Shown: piece after piece, positions 24,944-34,000 of the stretch
Layout: the number at the start of each line of letters is the position of its first letter
Numbering within the stretch: position 1 is the stretch's first letter
From: Variovorax sp. IB41
GTDB taxonomy: Bacteria; Pseudomonadota; Gammaproteobacteria; Burkholderiales; Burkholderiaceae_C
NCBI RefSeq assembly: GCF_016405905.1
Contig: NZ_JAEFCB010000001.1
Span: 1,178,001 to 1,242,000, forward strand
Length of the DNA stretch: 64,000 nucleotides
Direction: 5' to 3'
Notes under the pieces: generated by a model
Database searches by the model: none
Told to the model about the DNA's origin: nothing
What the model saw: only the letters and a program-made list of their open reading frames with translations
Position numbers and translations under genes: made by a program

Positions 24944-25158
24944 GCCAAACCGATTTTTTCCAAGACCAAGTCACGATCCTCCGCGCGCCCTCCTGGCTCG
25001 GCCGGGATGTGCATGAAGACCGCGCGCTGCCGCTCACCCCAGGCAACTACAAGATCACGCCGGGGACGCGATGGACCGTCACCTCGTTAAAAACCAACGA
25101 GGTCATCTATGACGGCATCGGACCAGTCAAGATTCGGCGCGAGCCCCACTCATCCTAA
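24940..25158 (+). CDS. Hypothetical phage protein (72 aa)
   Basis: A 72-residue protein, translationally coupled to the previous gene by a 4-bp overlap. The sequence is beta-rich (GNYKITPGTRWTVTSLKTNE). No signal peptide or motif is visible. It ends 14 bp before the large palindrome. Confidence 0.6.
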   Translation: MSQTDFFQDQVTILRAPSWLGRDVHEDRALPLTPGNYKITPGTRWTVTSLKTNEVIYDGIGPVKIRREPHSS

Positions 25159-25172
25159 ACAATGCACCCTTC

Positions 25173-25218
25173 CCAAAACTTGCGAAATTTCGAAATTTCG
25201 AAATTTCGCAAGTTTTGG
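25173..25218. promoter_or_regulatory. 46-bp perfect palindrome, probable autoregulatory operator
   Basis: Each arm is 23 bp and the core is three tandem GAAATTTC units (joined as GCGAAATTTCGAAATTTCG). It ends 2 bp before a TATAGT -10 element (25221-25226) serving the XRE-ImmA gene, so a bound HTH dimer, or several, would block that promoter. Confidence 0.8.
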
Positions 25219-25232
25219 TCTATAGTAGGGTC

Positions 25233-26354
25233 GTGGACGAAGACTTCAAAACCCCCGGACAGCTCATTGATTCCCTCTTGCGAGAGCGGGGTTGGAACCA
25301 GCGTGTTCTCGCAGCGGTTCTGTCGATGAGCGAGTCAACGCTAAACAAGCTCATCTCCGGCAAGCAGGCCGTCAGCGCGGAAATCGCGATTTCGCTTGAG
25401 GAGGTGTTCGAAGTGGATGCCACCAGGTTTCTACAGTTGCAGCAGATGTACGACCTTGCGCGTGCTCGCATTGTGAGCAGGCCCGACCCATCCCGGGCAA
25501 CGAGGGCCCGAATCTTCGCCGAGCTCCCCGTAGCTGAACTGATTCAGCGCCGATGGCTCAACGTCGAAGACGTGCGCGACATGGAGCGGGTGGAAGCTGA
25601 GCTGTTCTCATTCTTTGAAGGTCAGACTCCGGCACAAGTTGCAGCGACGCCGCATGCGGCAAAGAAGACTTCTGAAGGTCAGCCGCCCTCGATGGCACAG
25701 CTGGCGTGGCTGTTCCGAGTACGTCAGATCGCCAAGGAGTTGCTGGTGCCACGGTACGACGAAGGCGCAACGCGGGCAGCTCTACCCAAGTTGAAGGCTC
25801 TACTGTCCGCACCAGAAGAAGCCAGGCATGCCCCTCGCATTCTTCAGGAGTGTGGCATTCGCCTCGTCGTTGTCGAGGGCTTGAAGTCTTCGAAAATCGA
25901 CGGAGTGTGCCTCTGGCTGAACGATCACGCGCCCGTTATTGGCATGACGATGCGATTTGATCGCATGGACAACTTCTGGTTCGTCTTGCGCCACGAACTC
26001 GAACACGTGCTTGAACGCCACGGCATGAAAGAGCCGCTGTTGGACATCGACATGAATGGCGCCGCGATCGGCGAGGAAGAGCGGCTGGCAAACGCTGCAG
26101 CCGCCGACTTCTGCGCGCCTGTTGCTCGTGTTGAGAGCTTCATCAAACGAAAGGCCCCGATCTTTCCTGAGAGAGATTTTCTCGGACTCGCCAAAGTGCT
26201 TGGCGTGCACCCAGCTCTCGTCGCGGGCCAGATCCAACACAAAACAGGTAGGTACGACTTGTTCAGGTCGCACCTCGTAAAGATCCGCAACCGTGTTTTG
26301 CCGAGCGCGATTGTTGATGGTTGGGGCGACGTTGCCCCGGTGGGCATTCATTAG
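25233..26354 (+). CDS. XRE-family HTH fused to ImmA/IrrE metallopeptidase
   Basis: A 373-residue protein. An N-terminal HTH (about 10-60: GWNQRVLAAVLSMSESTLNK) of HigA type is followed by a linker and an ImmA/IrrE zinc peptidase with HELEH (His254, Glu255, His258). No ATG fits. GTG 25233 lies about 7 bp after TATAGT, so the transcript may be leaderless; a TTG at 25215 would lie within the palindrome. Proteins of this kind act as self-regulated sensors or antitoxin-like repressors, and ImmA cleaves phage-type repressors in ICEBs1. The next gene follows after 8 bp. Confidence 0.88.
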   Translation: MDEDFKTPGQLIDSLLRERGWNQRVLAAVLSMSESTLNKLISGKQAVSAEIAISLEEVFEVDATRFLQLQQMYDLARARIVSRPDPSRATRARIFAELPVAELIQRRWLNVEDVRDMERVEAELFSFFEGQTPAQVAATPHAAKKTSEGQPPSMAQLAWLFRVRQIAKELLVPRYDEGATRAALPKLKALLSAPEEARHAPRILQECGIRLVVVEGLKSSKIDGVCLWLNDHAPVIGMTMRFDRMDNFWFVLRHELEHVLERHGMKEPLLDIDMNGAAIGEEERLANAAAADFCAPVARVESFIKRKAPIFPERDFLGLAKVLGVHPALVAGQIQHKTGRYDLFRSHLVKIRNRVLPSAIVDGWGDVAPVGIH

Positions 26355-26362
26355 GAGTAGGC

Positions 26363-26848
26363 GTGAACAGAAATGAGCAACTTCAGGCGCTGATCCAGCG
26401 TTACAAGACCGAGACCGGAGAGAAGACGGTCGACATGGACGTGGTTGCCGACTGGGCCATTAAGCGCGGTGCAACGATGCCGAAGCCCAAGACCGCTCGG
26501 GAACTTTTCTCCGCGCAGCTCGCGGACGCGGCTCGTGCGGAATACCGCACCGACCCGAAGACCGGCCTCTCATATCGAGCGAACCATGCCATGCGCCAAC
26601 GGACGAAGGATGGTCGCCAAGCTGTGCTGTGGTTCGACATGGAGGACGCGACACGCCCTCAGATGCTGTACTCCCTTTCGGATCGTCGGCAGCAGATGGT
26701 TGGCGATGCGGTGCATCTCAAGATCGACGAAATGATCTGGAATAACAAGCATCCAGATGAACAGCAGATTGACCTCGATATGGATTTCCACTACGACGTC
26801 GAGGAGCGCTTGAACTCTCCTGGCTTCGGCAGCGGCGAGGCAGCCTAG
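26363..26848 (+). CDS. Hypothetical partner of the XRE-ImmA gene (161 aa)
   Basis: A 161-residue protein. A GTG start has TAGGAGTAGGC upstream; the gap to the XRE-ImmA stop is 8 bp. The sequence is charged and helical with AEYRTDPKTGLSYRANHAMR, VLWFDMEDATRPQM and an acidic C-terminus (IDLDMDFHYDVEERL). It is not a known toxin to my eye. Two-gene operons of this type exist in other phages and genomes, where the second gene is usually left hypothetical. Confidence 0.75.
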   Translation: MNRNEQLQALIQRYKTETGEKTVDMDVVADWAIKRGATMPKPKTARELFSAQLADAARAEYRTDPKTGLSYRANHAMRQRTKDGRQAVLWFDMEDATRPQMLYSLSDRRQQMVGDAVHLKIDEMIWNNKHPDEQQIDLDMDFHYDVEERLNSPGFGSGEAA

Positions 26849-26877
26849 TTCCTACCGCAAAAGCTCACTGCGACTCA

Positions 26878-26900
26878 AGCCGCCCTCGAGGCGGCTTTTT
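26878..26900 (+). terminator. Rho-independent terminator after the XRE-ImmA operon
   Basis: AGCCGCC and GGCGGCT pair around CTCGA and run into T5. The HNH gene converges and ends at its edge. Confidence 0.85.
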
Positions 26901-27190
26901 CATGCGCGATCGAAGCTCAGCCCGGCCGCGGCCATCAGCAGGACGAAGCACTGATAGGTCTCCGGGTCGGGGGCCGCGCCAGGGAACAGCGCATGGCGCG
27001 ACTCATTGCAGCGCTGATGCGCCGCCACAATGTTGTCGCGCGTGTCCTTGCCACCGTCCATGCGCGCCACCAGGTGCTCGGCGGTGACGTTGCGCCCCAT
27101 CGGCAGAAGACAGTAGAAGCATCGGCCGCCCTGCTCTTGGCAGGCGCGATGGCGAAGTAATTTGAGGCGAAGGTGGTGGTGTGCCCGCAT
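26900..27190 (-). CDS. HNH endonuclease-like protein
   Basis: A 96-residue protein. A CxxC zinc motif (GGRCFYCLLPM) and the HNH core (AEHLVARMDGGKDTRDNIVAAH ending in QRCN) match small phage HNH nucleases. TAGGAGTCCCC precedes the ATG at 27190. In many cos phages an HNH gene sits beside the terminase; here it is about 20 kb from it at the opposite end of the late region, so a packaging role is less certain. It could also be a homing-type enzyme. Confidence 0.85.
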   Translation of the reverse strand: MRAHHHLRLKLLRHRACQEQGGRCFYCLLPMGRNVTAEHLVARMDGGKDTRDNIVAAHQRCNESRHALFPGAAPDPETYQCFVLLMAAAGLSFDRA

Positions 27191-27349
27191 GGGGACTCCT
27201 AAGGTTGAACTTGGAAGTCCCCGATGCATTTGATGCAGAGCGGGCGCCGGGCCTGGGGAGATCGGCGGGTGCGTTCGTGGAACGCACGGTCGAGCAATTG
27301 CCCGAGCACACGGATTTTAGGTTGCCGCCATCATCGCGACAATGGTCCT

Positions 27350-27595
27350 ATGGCAAGTCTCTATCTCTCCATGACTGAAGGCGTCATCAACCACTGGAAG
27401 GCGAACGCGAACGCCTACCCTCGGAAATTCATCCTCACGCCCGCTCAGCACCAGGGCTACGTCGAGTCGCGACGCAAGGGCATCGGCGGCACCAGCGTCA
27501 ACGTGAACGAGCACATGGGCGTGCCCGTCGAGCTCGACGAGAGCACCCCTGGTGTGATGGTCGCAGCAGACGGCAGCGAACTCACACTGCCCTGA
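27350..27595 (+). CDS. Hypothetical phage protein (81 aa)
   Basis: An 81-residue protein (KANANAYPRKFILTPAQHQG; TSVNVNEHMGVPVELDEST). It stands alone on the plus strand between the HNH gene and the end of the late operon. The beta-rich C-terminal half suggests a small structural or binding domain. The family is not recognised. The 147 bp after it hold no supported gene. Confidence 0.6.
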   Translation: MASLYLSMTEGVINHWKANANAYPRKFILTPAQHQGYVESRRKGIGGTSVNVNEHMGVPVELDESTPGVMVAADGSELTLP

Positions 27596-27742
27596 CAGGC
27601 GTGCATACTGCGCGCCGCTTCAGCTATTGACTGCGGCGCCGAGGGCGCCGGCAGCGCGGCGACGCTCATGGGCAGCGCGGTGGAAGCGCTGCAGGTGATG
27701 GCAGTCAGGCTGACAAACCTCCCCATGCGTGTTCTGGAGAGC

Positions 27743-27985
27743 TCAGTCCTCAAGGTCAAACTGCTGCTGCAGTTGGCGAATGATCTGCGCGATGTCAGCG
27801 CGACGCATGCTCCAGTCGGTCGTCGCCCAGAGCATCCAGTTCGGTCCGCCCTCCCCGTCGCCGCTCATGCCCACCACTCGGCCGCGGTGCACGTCCGTCG
27901 TCTGGCCGTGCAGATCGGGGATGGCCTCGATGCGCTCGATCAGCAACTGGTGCAGCTGCTTGGCGGTGCGGGTCGGCTTTGCCAT
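27743..27985 (-). CDS. Hypothetical phage protein (80 aa), end of the late operon
   Basis: An 80-residue protein with a helical N-terminus (RTAKQLHQLLIERIEAIPDL) and WMLWATTDWSM followed by a helical end (IAQIIRQLQQQF). It is the last gene of the leftward late region, 3 bp after the 143-aa gene. The function is unknown. Confidence 0.65.
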   Translation of the reverse strand: MAKPTRTAKQLHQLLIERIEAIPDLHGQTTDVHRGRVVGMSGDGEGGPNWMLWATTDWSMRRADIAQIIRQLQQQFDLED

Positions 27986-27988
27986 CCC

Positions 27989-28420
27989 CTATCTAGCCAC
28001 TCCGACTCGGTGCTCGATGCTTTGCTCAGTGAGCGTGCAGACGAGGTGGTAGACGGCGGCGTCGTCAAGATTATTGATCTTTGCCGCCTGCCCGCCCGGT
28101 GTGCCTGCAGGGTCACCTTCGCAGAAGACGCGTGCATTCCAATCAGCTCGGCGATCGCCATAGATCGAATATTCCACCTCATACGTGAACTCGAGCCCGT
28201 CGCTATTCCGCTTATAGGTACGACTGCCAAGTCGCCTAGAAATCGCTCGCCGTGCCGAATCAGTCGCTTCAGAGCGAGCCGCATCCTCCGTCCGCGCTCG
28301 ACTTTCCTTCAAGCGATGGGTTTGGCCGTCAACGTGGGCCATCCAGTCCCACCGCCCGCCCGCTTCCATCAAGTCGATCTTGAAATCGACGCCCTTGTAC
28401 TGGTGATGCTCCGTCGTCAT
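27989..28420 (-). CDS. Hypothetical phage protein (143 aa)
   Basis: A 143-residue protein. The first part (YKGVDFKIDLMEAGGRWDW) and the second half (TYKRNSDGLEFTYEVEYSIY) look like short beta-sheet units, with an Arg-rich helix between. It lies downstream of the lysis genes after a 110-bp gap with no clear gene. No domain is recognised. Confidence 0.65.
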   Translation of the reverse strand: MTTEHHQYKGVDFKIDLMEAGGRWDWMAHVDGQTHRLKESRARTEDAARSEATDSARRAISRRLGSRTYKRNSDGLEFTYEVEYSIYGDRRADWNARVFCEGDPAGTPGGQAAKINNLDDAAVYHLVCTLTEQSIEHRVGVAR

Positions 28421-28530
28421 GGCCGTCTCCTAATTGCGAGGACCGCAGTATGGACCTCCACTACACGAGCGCGCGCACGAGATTCAGGCCGTGCAGATGG
28501 CCGCCCAGCAGCAGGCCGAAGACACGCACA

Positions 28531-28824
28531 TCACGGCTCAGGGCGGTGTGGTGGCGTCGGCGTGCCGCTCGCAGACGGTGCCGGCGGCGCCCCGCTCGTC
28601 AGCGATGCGCGCCAGATCTCCCGCTCGCGTGTCAGCCCGGCCGAACAGGTCGGAGAGCAAATCGAGGGGGTCGGCGGCTGGCGCCCCTCCGCCGGGAGCC
28701 GTGGGCGCTGCGCTGGCTGCACGGACGGCGGCGCGGAAGGTCGCGAGCTGGTTGCGCAGGCCGCCAGCAGCACGGGCAGCGTCATCAGCATCAGCACGGG
28801 CAGCAGCGATTTGTTTCTGGCCAT
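28531..28824 (-). CDS. Rz1-like outer-membrane lipoprotein, nested inside Rz
   Basis: A 97-residue protein with signal and lipobox (LMLMTLPVLLAAC, Cys23) followed by a Pro/Ser-rich tail. It lies almost wholly within the Rz gene in another frame, the classical nested Rz/Rz1 arrangement. It would form the outer-membrane half of the spanin that spans the periplasm and fuses the membranes at lysis. Confidence 0.85.
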   Translation of the reverse strand: MARNKSLLPVLMLMTLPVLLAACATSSRPSAPPSVQPAQRPRLPAEGRQPPTPSICSPTCSAGLTREREIWRASLTSGAPPAPSASGTPTPPHRPEP

Positions 28825-29062
28825 CTTGAATCACTCCATCGACGCGATCGCGCCAGGTCTGTTCTTGGATGCGCTGTGCGCGCTCGGCGAGGCGGGCGGA
28901 CTCCGCCATGGTGCCGCGGTACTCGGCGAGTTCCTGCCGGGCCTTGGCGGCGTCTGTGCGCGCGCCCGCCGCCCGCGTGCGCTCGATGCCGGCCGTGGCC
29001 AGCGCGGCCACGAGCGCCAGGCCGAGGCCCCAGAGCAGGGGGGCTTTGAGGTCGAGCAGCAT
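28538..29062 (-). CDS. Rz-like inner-membrane spanin
   Basis: A 174-residue protein. An N-terminal membrane segment (APLLWGLGLALVAALATAGI) precedes a long coiled coil (about 30-130) rich in Ala, Arg, Glu and Gln. It is the inner-membrane spanin partner of the nested Rz1. The ATG overlaps the lysozyme stop (TAATG), so the lysis genes are coupled. The in-frame extension upstream lies in the lysozyme gene and is not used. Confidence 0.88.
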   Translation of the reverse strand: MLLDLKAPLLWGLGLALVAALATAGIERTRAAGARTDAAKARQELAEYRGTMAESARLAERAQRIQEQTWRDRVDGVIQDGQKQIAAARADADDAARAAGGLRNQLATFRAAVRAASAAPTAPGGGAPAADPLDLLSDLFGRADTRAGDLARIADERGAAGTVCERHADATTPP

Positions 29063-29580
29063 TACTGGCCCTCCGCCAGCGTCAGACACCAGTTCTTTTC
29101 GTACTGGCGCCGGTTCTGCAGCCCCTGCACGTACACGCCGCTGGCGTAGCTCCACGACGGTCGTCCGTTGGGCCCGCGTGCGAGCGCCTTGCACGCTGCC
29201 TCGCGGTTGCCGTCCCGCAGCAGCTGCGCCGCGCGCGACCCGCACGCGCCCTGCTTGCCCACGTTAATGGCGAACAGGGTGAAGGCGTCGAAGCTGTTCT
29301 GGTCGAGCTTGTCGGCCGGCACACATGCGAGGACCGCCCGGCCGTACTCGATGGCGGTCTGGCGGTCGATCGTGTCGCATTGGGCCTGCGTGAGCACGTC
29401 ACCCACGGCCCGCGGCGGCTGCGTGCGCCCGCTGCAGTAGGTTGGTAGCCCGCCGGCCAGCTTGTCGGCGTAGACGGTCAGGCGCTGGTCTTCCCACTGG
29501 TGCATCGCGCTGAGTAGCGCCACGCCCCCAAGCACCAGCGGGGCTGCGAGCTTCGCTGCGAATTGAAAGCGCTCGCTCAT
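29062..29580 (-). CDS. GH24-type phage lysozyme with SAR-like N-terminus
   Basis: A 172-residue protein. Glu30 (HQWEDQRL), Asp39 (VYADKLAGG) and Thr47 (LPTYCSG) fit the E-D-T catalytic pattern of T4-type lysozymes. The N-terminal hydrophobic stretch (AAKLAAPLVLGGVALLSAM) is Ala/Gly rich and directly precedes the catalytic Glu, as in signal-anchor-release endolysins. Several Cys are present. It would cut peptidoglycan after release from the membrane. It overlaps the holin-like gene by 4 bp. Confidence 0.9.
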   Translation of the reverse strand: MSERFQFAAKLAAPLVLGGVALLSAMHQWEDQRLTVYADKLAGGLPTYCSGRTQPPRAVGDVLTQAQCDTIDRQTAIEYGRAVLACVPADKLDQNSFDAFTLFAINVGKQGACGSRAAQLLRDGNREAACKALARGPNGRPSWSYASGVYVQGLQNRRQYEKNWCLTLAEGQ

Positions 29581-29891
29581 TTGACGGTCGTCCCTGCCTT
29601 GAAGGCGGTGTACAGGCTCACAACTGCAGCGATCGCGCCGGCGATGTAGCCGAGCGGTCTTGCGAACTTGCCGATCCAGTTGAGCACCTTGAAAGCGCCC
29701 TTCAGGTTGGCGAAGGCCTCCACCAGGTCGGAGGTGTTCGCCTCGATGCGCTTCGTGGCGGCCGTGTTGTCAGCGAGCTCGGTCTTGAGGGTTTCGAAGC
29801 CGTCTTCGAGATTGCCCACGCGATCGCGCAATTCGCCCAAGTCCGTGGTGGTCGGGTCGTTGGTCACGATGTCTCGCATGTCGCTCTTCAT
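29577..29891 (-). CDS. Holin-like membrane protein (coiled coil plus C-terminal TM)
   Basis: A 104-residue protein. Residues about 15-65 form a coiled coil (LRDRVGNLEDGFETLKTELA), followed by one C-terminal membrane segment (FARPLGYIAGAIAAVVSLYT). The layout resembles XhlA-type holin-associated proteins. Its place directly before the lysozyme with an ATGA overlap supports a lysis role. A single TM segment makes it a class III holin or a holin partner; no second holin gene is visible. Confidence 0.75.
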   Translation of the reverse strand: MKSDMRDIVTNDPTTTDLGELRDRVGNLEDGFETLKTELADNTAATKRIEANTSDLVEAFANLKGAFKVLNWIGKFARPLGYIAGAIAAVVSLYTAFKAGTTVK

Positions 29892-30397
29892 GTCGGCAAC
29901 CCCGGCGCGGGAAGCATCACGATCAGTTGCTCGGCCGTCGGCTCGGCGATCTCGCCGGCCTGCACCTGTGCCAGCAACTCGTAGCACTTTGCATAGACCG
30001 AATCCATCCAGATCGCGAAGGCCATGCCTTCATCGTGGAACGGGCCGGGATAGCCTGCCCGCAGTGCGGCCGTGATGATGCTGTCGTAGCCCCTCGCCCG
30101 AGCGGCAACGTTCAAATGAGCATCGACGGCGCGAAGAAGTGCGGCCGCCCGCTCTTCGAGGGTTGGCGTCGGAGCGGGCTCCGGCTCAGGCTCCTCCGAC
30201 AACATCTGAAGCACCCATTCGCCATCGACGACGAACGGCCACTGCCCGCTCGGAGGCGTGGGAGGCACGGCCTCGAGGCAGCCACCGGGGATTAGATAGA
30301 CATCGTCTTCGAGCGGCGACTTGTCGCTGTCGCCGAGATCCACGGGGACTGTGAATGCGCCGGTGGCGCGGTCGAATGCATAAACGGTTTTCGTCAT
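29888..30397 (-). CDS. Tail fibre assembly-like protein
   Basis: A 169-residue protein. The N-terminal YAFDRATGAFTVPVDLGDSD with a later PPSGQWPFVVDGEW resembles tail fibre assembly proteins. A Pro/Glu-rich linker (EEPEPEPAPTPTLEE) and a helical C-terminus follow. It lies directly downstream of the collar-domain fibre gene, the usual place for a fibre chaperone. Confidence 0.75.
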   Translation of the reverse strand: MTKTVYAFDRATGAFTVPVDLGDSDKSPLEDDVYLIPGGCLEAVPPTPPSGQWPFVVDGEWVLQMLSEEPEPEPAPTPTLEERAAALLRAVDAHLNVAARARGYDSIITAALRAGYPGPFHDEGMAFAIWMDSVYAKCYELLAQVQAGEIAEPTAEQLIVMLPAPGLPT

Positions 30398-30409
30398 GGT
30401 GGTGGCTCC

Positions 30410-31039
30410 TCAGTACTTGATGCAGGCGAGCAGCGCAACGTTGCGCGGCCGGGTCTCGTTGCCGACCCGCGGCGTGCCGTTGCCACTTGCGAGAGCTGCT
30501 TGCGCTTCGAAGACCGTTGCGGCAGTCGCCGTTCCGGTAGATGTGTTCACGGTGCTGCTGTTGTTGTAGAAAAAGGCCGTCGCCCCGGCCGACGTCGCCT
30601 TGGTAGCAACCGCGTGACCGTGACCTTGGAAGCAGTCAGCCTGCGCGGAGCCGAACGCTCGCGCTGCGTCGATGCCTCGTGAGTCATCCCATGCGCGCAG
30701 GTGCTCGCCGCGTAGCTCTGGCAGATTGAAAGTCGTCGTGCCGTCACCGACTCCAAAGGTAGTTCCGATGACCGCGAACAGGGCCGCGTAGGTGGTACGG
30801 GACACCGCGGCGCCGTTGGCCTTGAGGGCACCAGGAGGAGGGGTGTTCGCGGCATGGAAGAAAACCATGCCGGGCTCGATTTGGGCACCGAGCGCCGCGC
30901 GCGCATCCGCCGCATTGCCGGTGATGCCGAACAGGCCAGCCAGATATTCCCAGAGCTTTCCAAAGCCCACGCGAGCTTGCCCGCTTGAGGGAACTGGATA
31001 GGCTGAAGAGATCTCTGCTTTTAGTGGGAGTGCGGGCAT
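30410..31039 (-). CDS. Tail fibre protein with phage tail-collar domain
   Basis: A 209-residue protein. The collar domain is clear: EPGMVFFHAANTPPPGALKA, YAALFAVIGTTFGVGDGTTT, FNLPELRGEHLRAWDD and the final NETRPRNVALLACIKY. It would form part of the distal fibre that contacts the host. It follows the tail-hub gene after 1 bp. Compared with long fibres it is short, so the receptor-binding unit may be this small protein plus the hub C-terminus. Confidence 0.9.
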   Translation of the reverse strand: MPALPLKAEISSAYPVPSSGQARVGFGKLWEYLAGLFGITGNAADARAALGAQIEPGMVFFHAANTPPPGALKANGAAVSRTTYAALFAVIGTTFGVGDGTTTFNLPELRGEHLRAWDDSRGIDAARAFGSAQADCFQGHGHAVATKATSAGATAFFYNNSSTVNTSTGTATAATVFEAQAALASGNGTPRVGNETRPRNVALLACIKY

Positions 31040-31040
31040 G

Positions 31041-34000
31041 TCAGTAGCCTTTCAAAGTGATGTCGGCAGTTGCGCCGGAGACTGCGGTGTGAGCGGCGGT
31101 GAACGCCTTGATGGAAGGCGCGAGCGGGAGAGATTTGTTGAGCTCTACGGTCACGGCACCGCTGACGTTGGCCTGCAAGGAGGCCTGGATCGTTTTGATC
31201 GACGTGAAGCTCTTCGTGTAGGGGATGGCAGTGCCCGCCGCATTGATCGCAAGATCTGCGATCTGCTCCTCCAGGTCGGGCGCGTCAACAGTCAGGACCA
31301 GCCCAGTAATCTTTCCTTGGGTCGATCCGGCGCCAATGGTCACGCGGAATTGATAGGCATCGTTGTCGACAACGATCTGACCCGGCCAGGGCATCCACGC
31401 GCCCGGCGCCAGGTAGAACGACTCGTCGTCGGCACCATAAAACGACCCGGTATCGGGGCCATAGAACGAGCCGGGTCCTGCAAGCCGGTAATCGATGTGG
31501 ACGTCGATCCCTTCGGTCTGCGCGACCAGCGTCATGATCGACCCAGCCAACGCGGAATTAAGACTTATCAGCTCGGTCACGTAGACCATCTGGCTGTAGC
31601 TGCTGAGCTTGTAGAACGACTCGGTCTCGACGCCATAGAACGACTGGTCGTCAGTGCCGTAGAACGAATCCAGATCGTCCGCAGTTGGGTCACCGCCGAC
31701 CAGCGACCAGCCGCTCTGCATTCCGACCTCCGCGGGCCAGCCCAAGGCGGCGAAGTCCCATTGCTCGATGATGTTGGCAATGGGTGGATCGCCTAAATTC
31801 AACGCGACGTTGCCGGTTGCGAGCGACCAGTTCCCGCTCGTATCTCTCGCCTTGCCCATGATCGTGACTACGCCGCCTGGGCGCGTATCGGGGGTCCACG
31901 GGCTTGAAAGAATCAACCCTTCATGAAGGGGGGCGGCGCTGTTCCAGTCGAGGTTGTTGCCGTAGTGGAAGCGGAAAACGAAGCCTGCTAGATCCACCGG
32001 GCGGCGCGCCAGTGACCACGACAACGTGTAGCCTGCGATGGACAAGTTTTCGATGTTCGGAGGCGGTGCAGTTTTGCCGATCACCTGGTGATAAATCTGT
32101 GCACTCCACGCGCTCGAAGCCAAGCTGTTGTAGGTGCGTGCACGAACCACAATGACTGACGAGTCCTCAACGCCGGTGAACTTCAACTCTGTGGAATCAC
32201 CAGGCGCGGTCTCGGTGTGCCACGCACCATTCGGCAGGACCAACCACTGCACTTCGACTTTGCCACCGGAGAGAATCGATGCGTCCTGAATAGCCGCCCA
32301 CGACACCCGAACGGCAGTGAGGATCGAGCCATCGGATCCGAGGATCAGTTCGTCCTCACCACTGCTGATCGACGTGATCGTCGGCGGGCGTATGTCCCAG
32401 GGGCGCGGCAAGCCTGTGTTGTCCGCGTAGCCCTGCGGCAGGAAGGGCGCGCCGTAGGCGAAGATCGCTGCCGTTGTCTCCTTCAGCGTCAACGTGACGA
32501 ACATTCCCTCGGGGGAAAACTCGCGCTCGAGGATGCGGAATTCCTTGCTGCTCCACCCATAGTCCGGCAGCGTCAGGGTAATGCTGTCGAAGAGCTCGAG
32601 CGGATAAGCGCGCATCTTGAAAGGGATGCGCGCCGTCATCGGATCGCGGCTGTCGCGAATAAGGATGCCGGCGATGTGTCGGGCTTGCGGTGCGTAGAAG
32701 ACCGCCGGCATTGGAAGTTCTTGCGAGAGCTCAGCGCCATCCGCCGCGATCAGGGCGTCCGCTCGAATCGGATCCAGCGGGGTCTCGATGTAGTTCGCCG
32801 CCTGGTCGCAGATCCGAGGCGCGACCGAGTTGATTTTCTGGTTGCGAGGCCGGTGCGTGCTGATCGTGATCGGGATTCGCGTGACCGTGCCGTCAGCTTC
32901 TTGCTGCTCGACTGCCAGGTCGTCCTCGGTCAGATGCATCACTGGCGCCTGATAGACGCCGGGGCGCACCAGAAACTCGGCTCCTGCGAACGCCCACTCG
33001 CCGCCCATTGCCTGCTGCAAGTCGTCGAGCACGTCCTTGGGCGGCGTTCCGAATGGCGCGACGACGGTGGCCCGGAAAGTCGGAACGACCTCGGCGCCGG
33101 TGTAGTTGATCGGGACGTCGCACGCGTTGGCCACAGCGATGATGCGCGCGTCTTCCGCGGCTGTCAGGCTCGTGCGCTTCCCGAACTGCGGATGCATCAG
33201 TACGTGCCGCATCATCAGCGCCGGGTTCTCAGTGAACGCGGTCAACCCAGTGCGAGGGTCATAGATCTTGGCGCCGGCTATCTGGGCTGTGATGTTGGGC
33301 AAGCCGTTCGGGAATGACGTCTCGTCGTAGACGAACTCGCACTCGATGTACGGCACTCCTCGAGCGCGGTGATCTGCGGTCCAGATACCCGGCAACAGCA
33401 GTTGCATCCGAGGGTCCGAGACCTGGTCCGGTGAGCCGAGATGCACGAACACACGCGCCGTCGACAGGAATTGCTCCCACTGGTACGTCACGGTGTACTC
33501 ATCGCCAGGGACCGGATCGGTGATGTTGAGCGTGCTGCCGACCAGGGAGAACGCAACATTGCTGGCGCCGTTCGGAAAGAAGTAGTCTCCCGAGCCGAAT
33601 GGAACGGCGCGTAGCACAGAGAGAGTTCCGGGAATCGGTGTGTGCGCCAATGTGCGCACCGGGTGCCCGTCTGTTTCCTTGACGGTGATCTTGTTGTATC
33701 GGCCCCAGGGCGCGGTGGTGACGTTGCCGTCCCCGTCCAGGTCGATGGGCGTTTCGTTGAAATAGATCCGCTCGACGGCCGCGATCTCATTGCCTGCCAA
33801 CGCCAGGCACGCAACGTAGACCGCGTTGTGGGGCGCAACACTGGTCTGAAAGTAGACAGCCCCGCCCTTCCGTGTCCGTCCCATGACGAGCTCACGCGTC
33901 GCGGTCGGACTGGCGACATTCACCATGCGGTCGACGACCGAAGCCTCGTAATCCGCGCGCTGCTTGCGCTCTGCCTTGCGCTTCTGCGCGCCGCTCATGA

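Noticed and set aside
27457..27759. 100-codon minus-strand ORF beyond the last late gene
   Set aside because: It needs a TTG start inside the previous gene and overlaps a better plus-strand gene; composition is Ser/Ala/Pro-rich.
28425..28530. Possible very short peptides between Rz1 and the 143-aa gene
   Set aside because: A GTG-started 22-codon frame exists but has no ribosome binding site or overlap signal.
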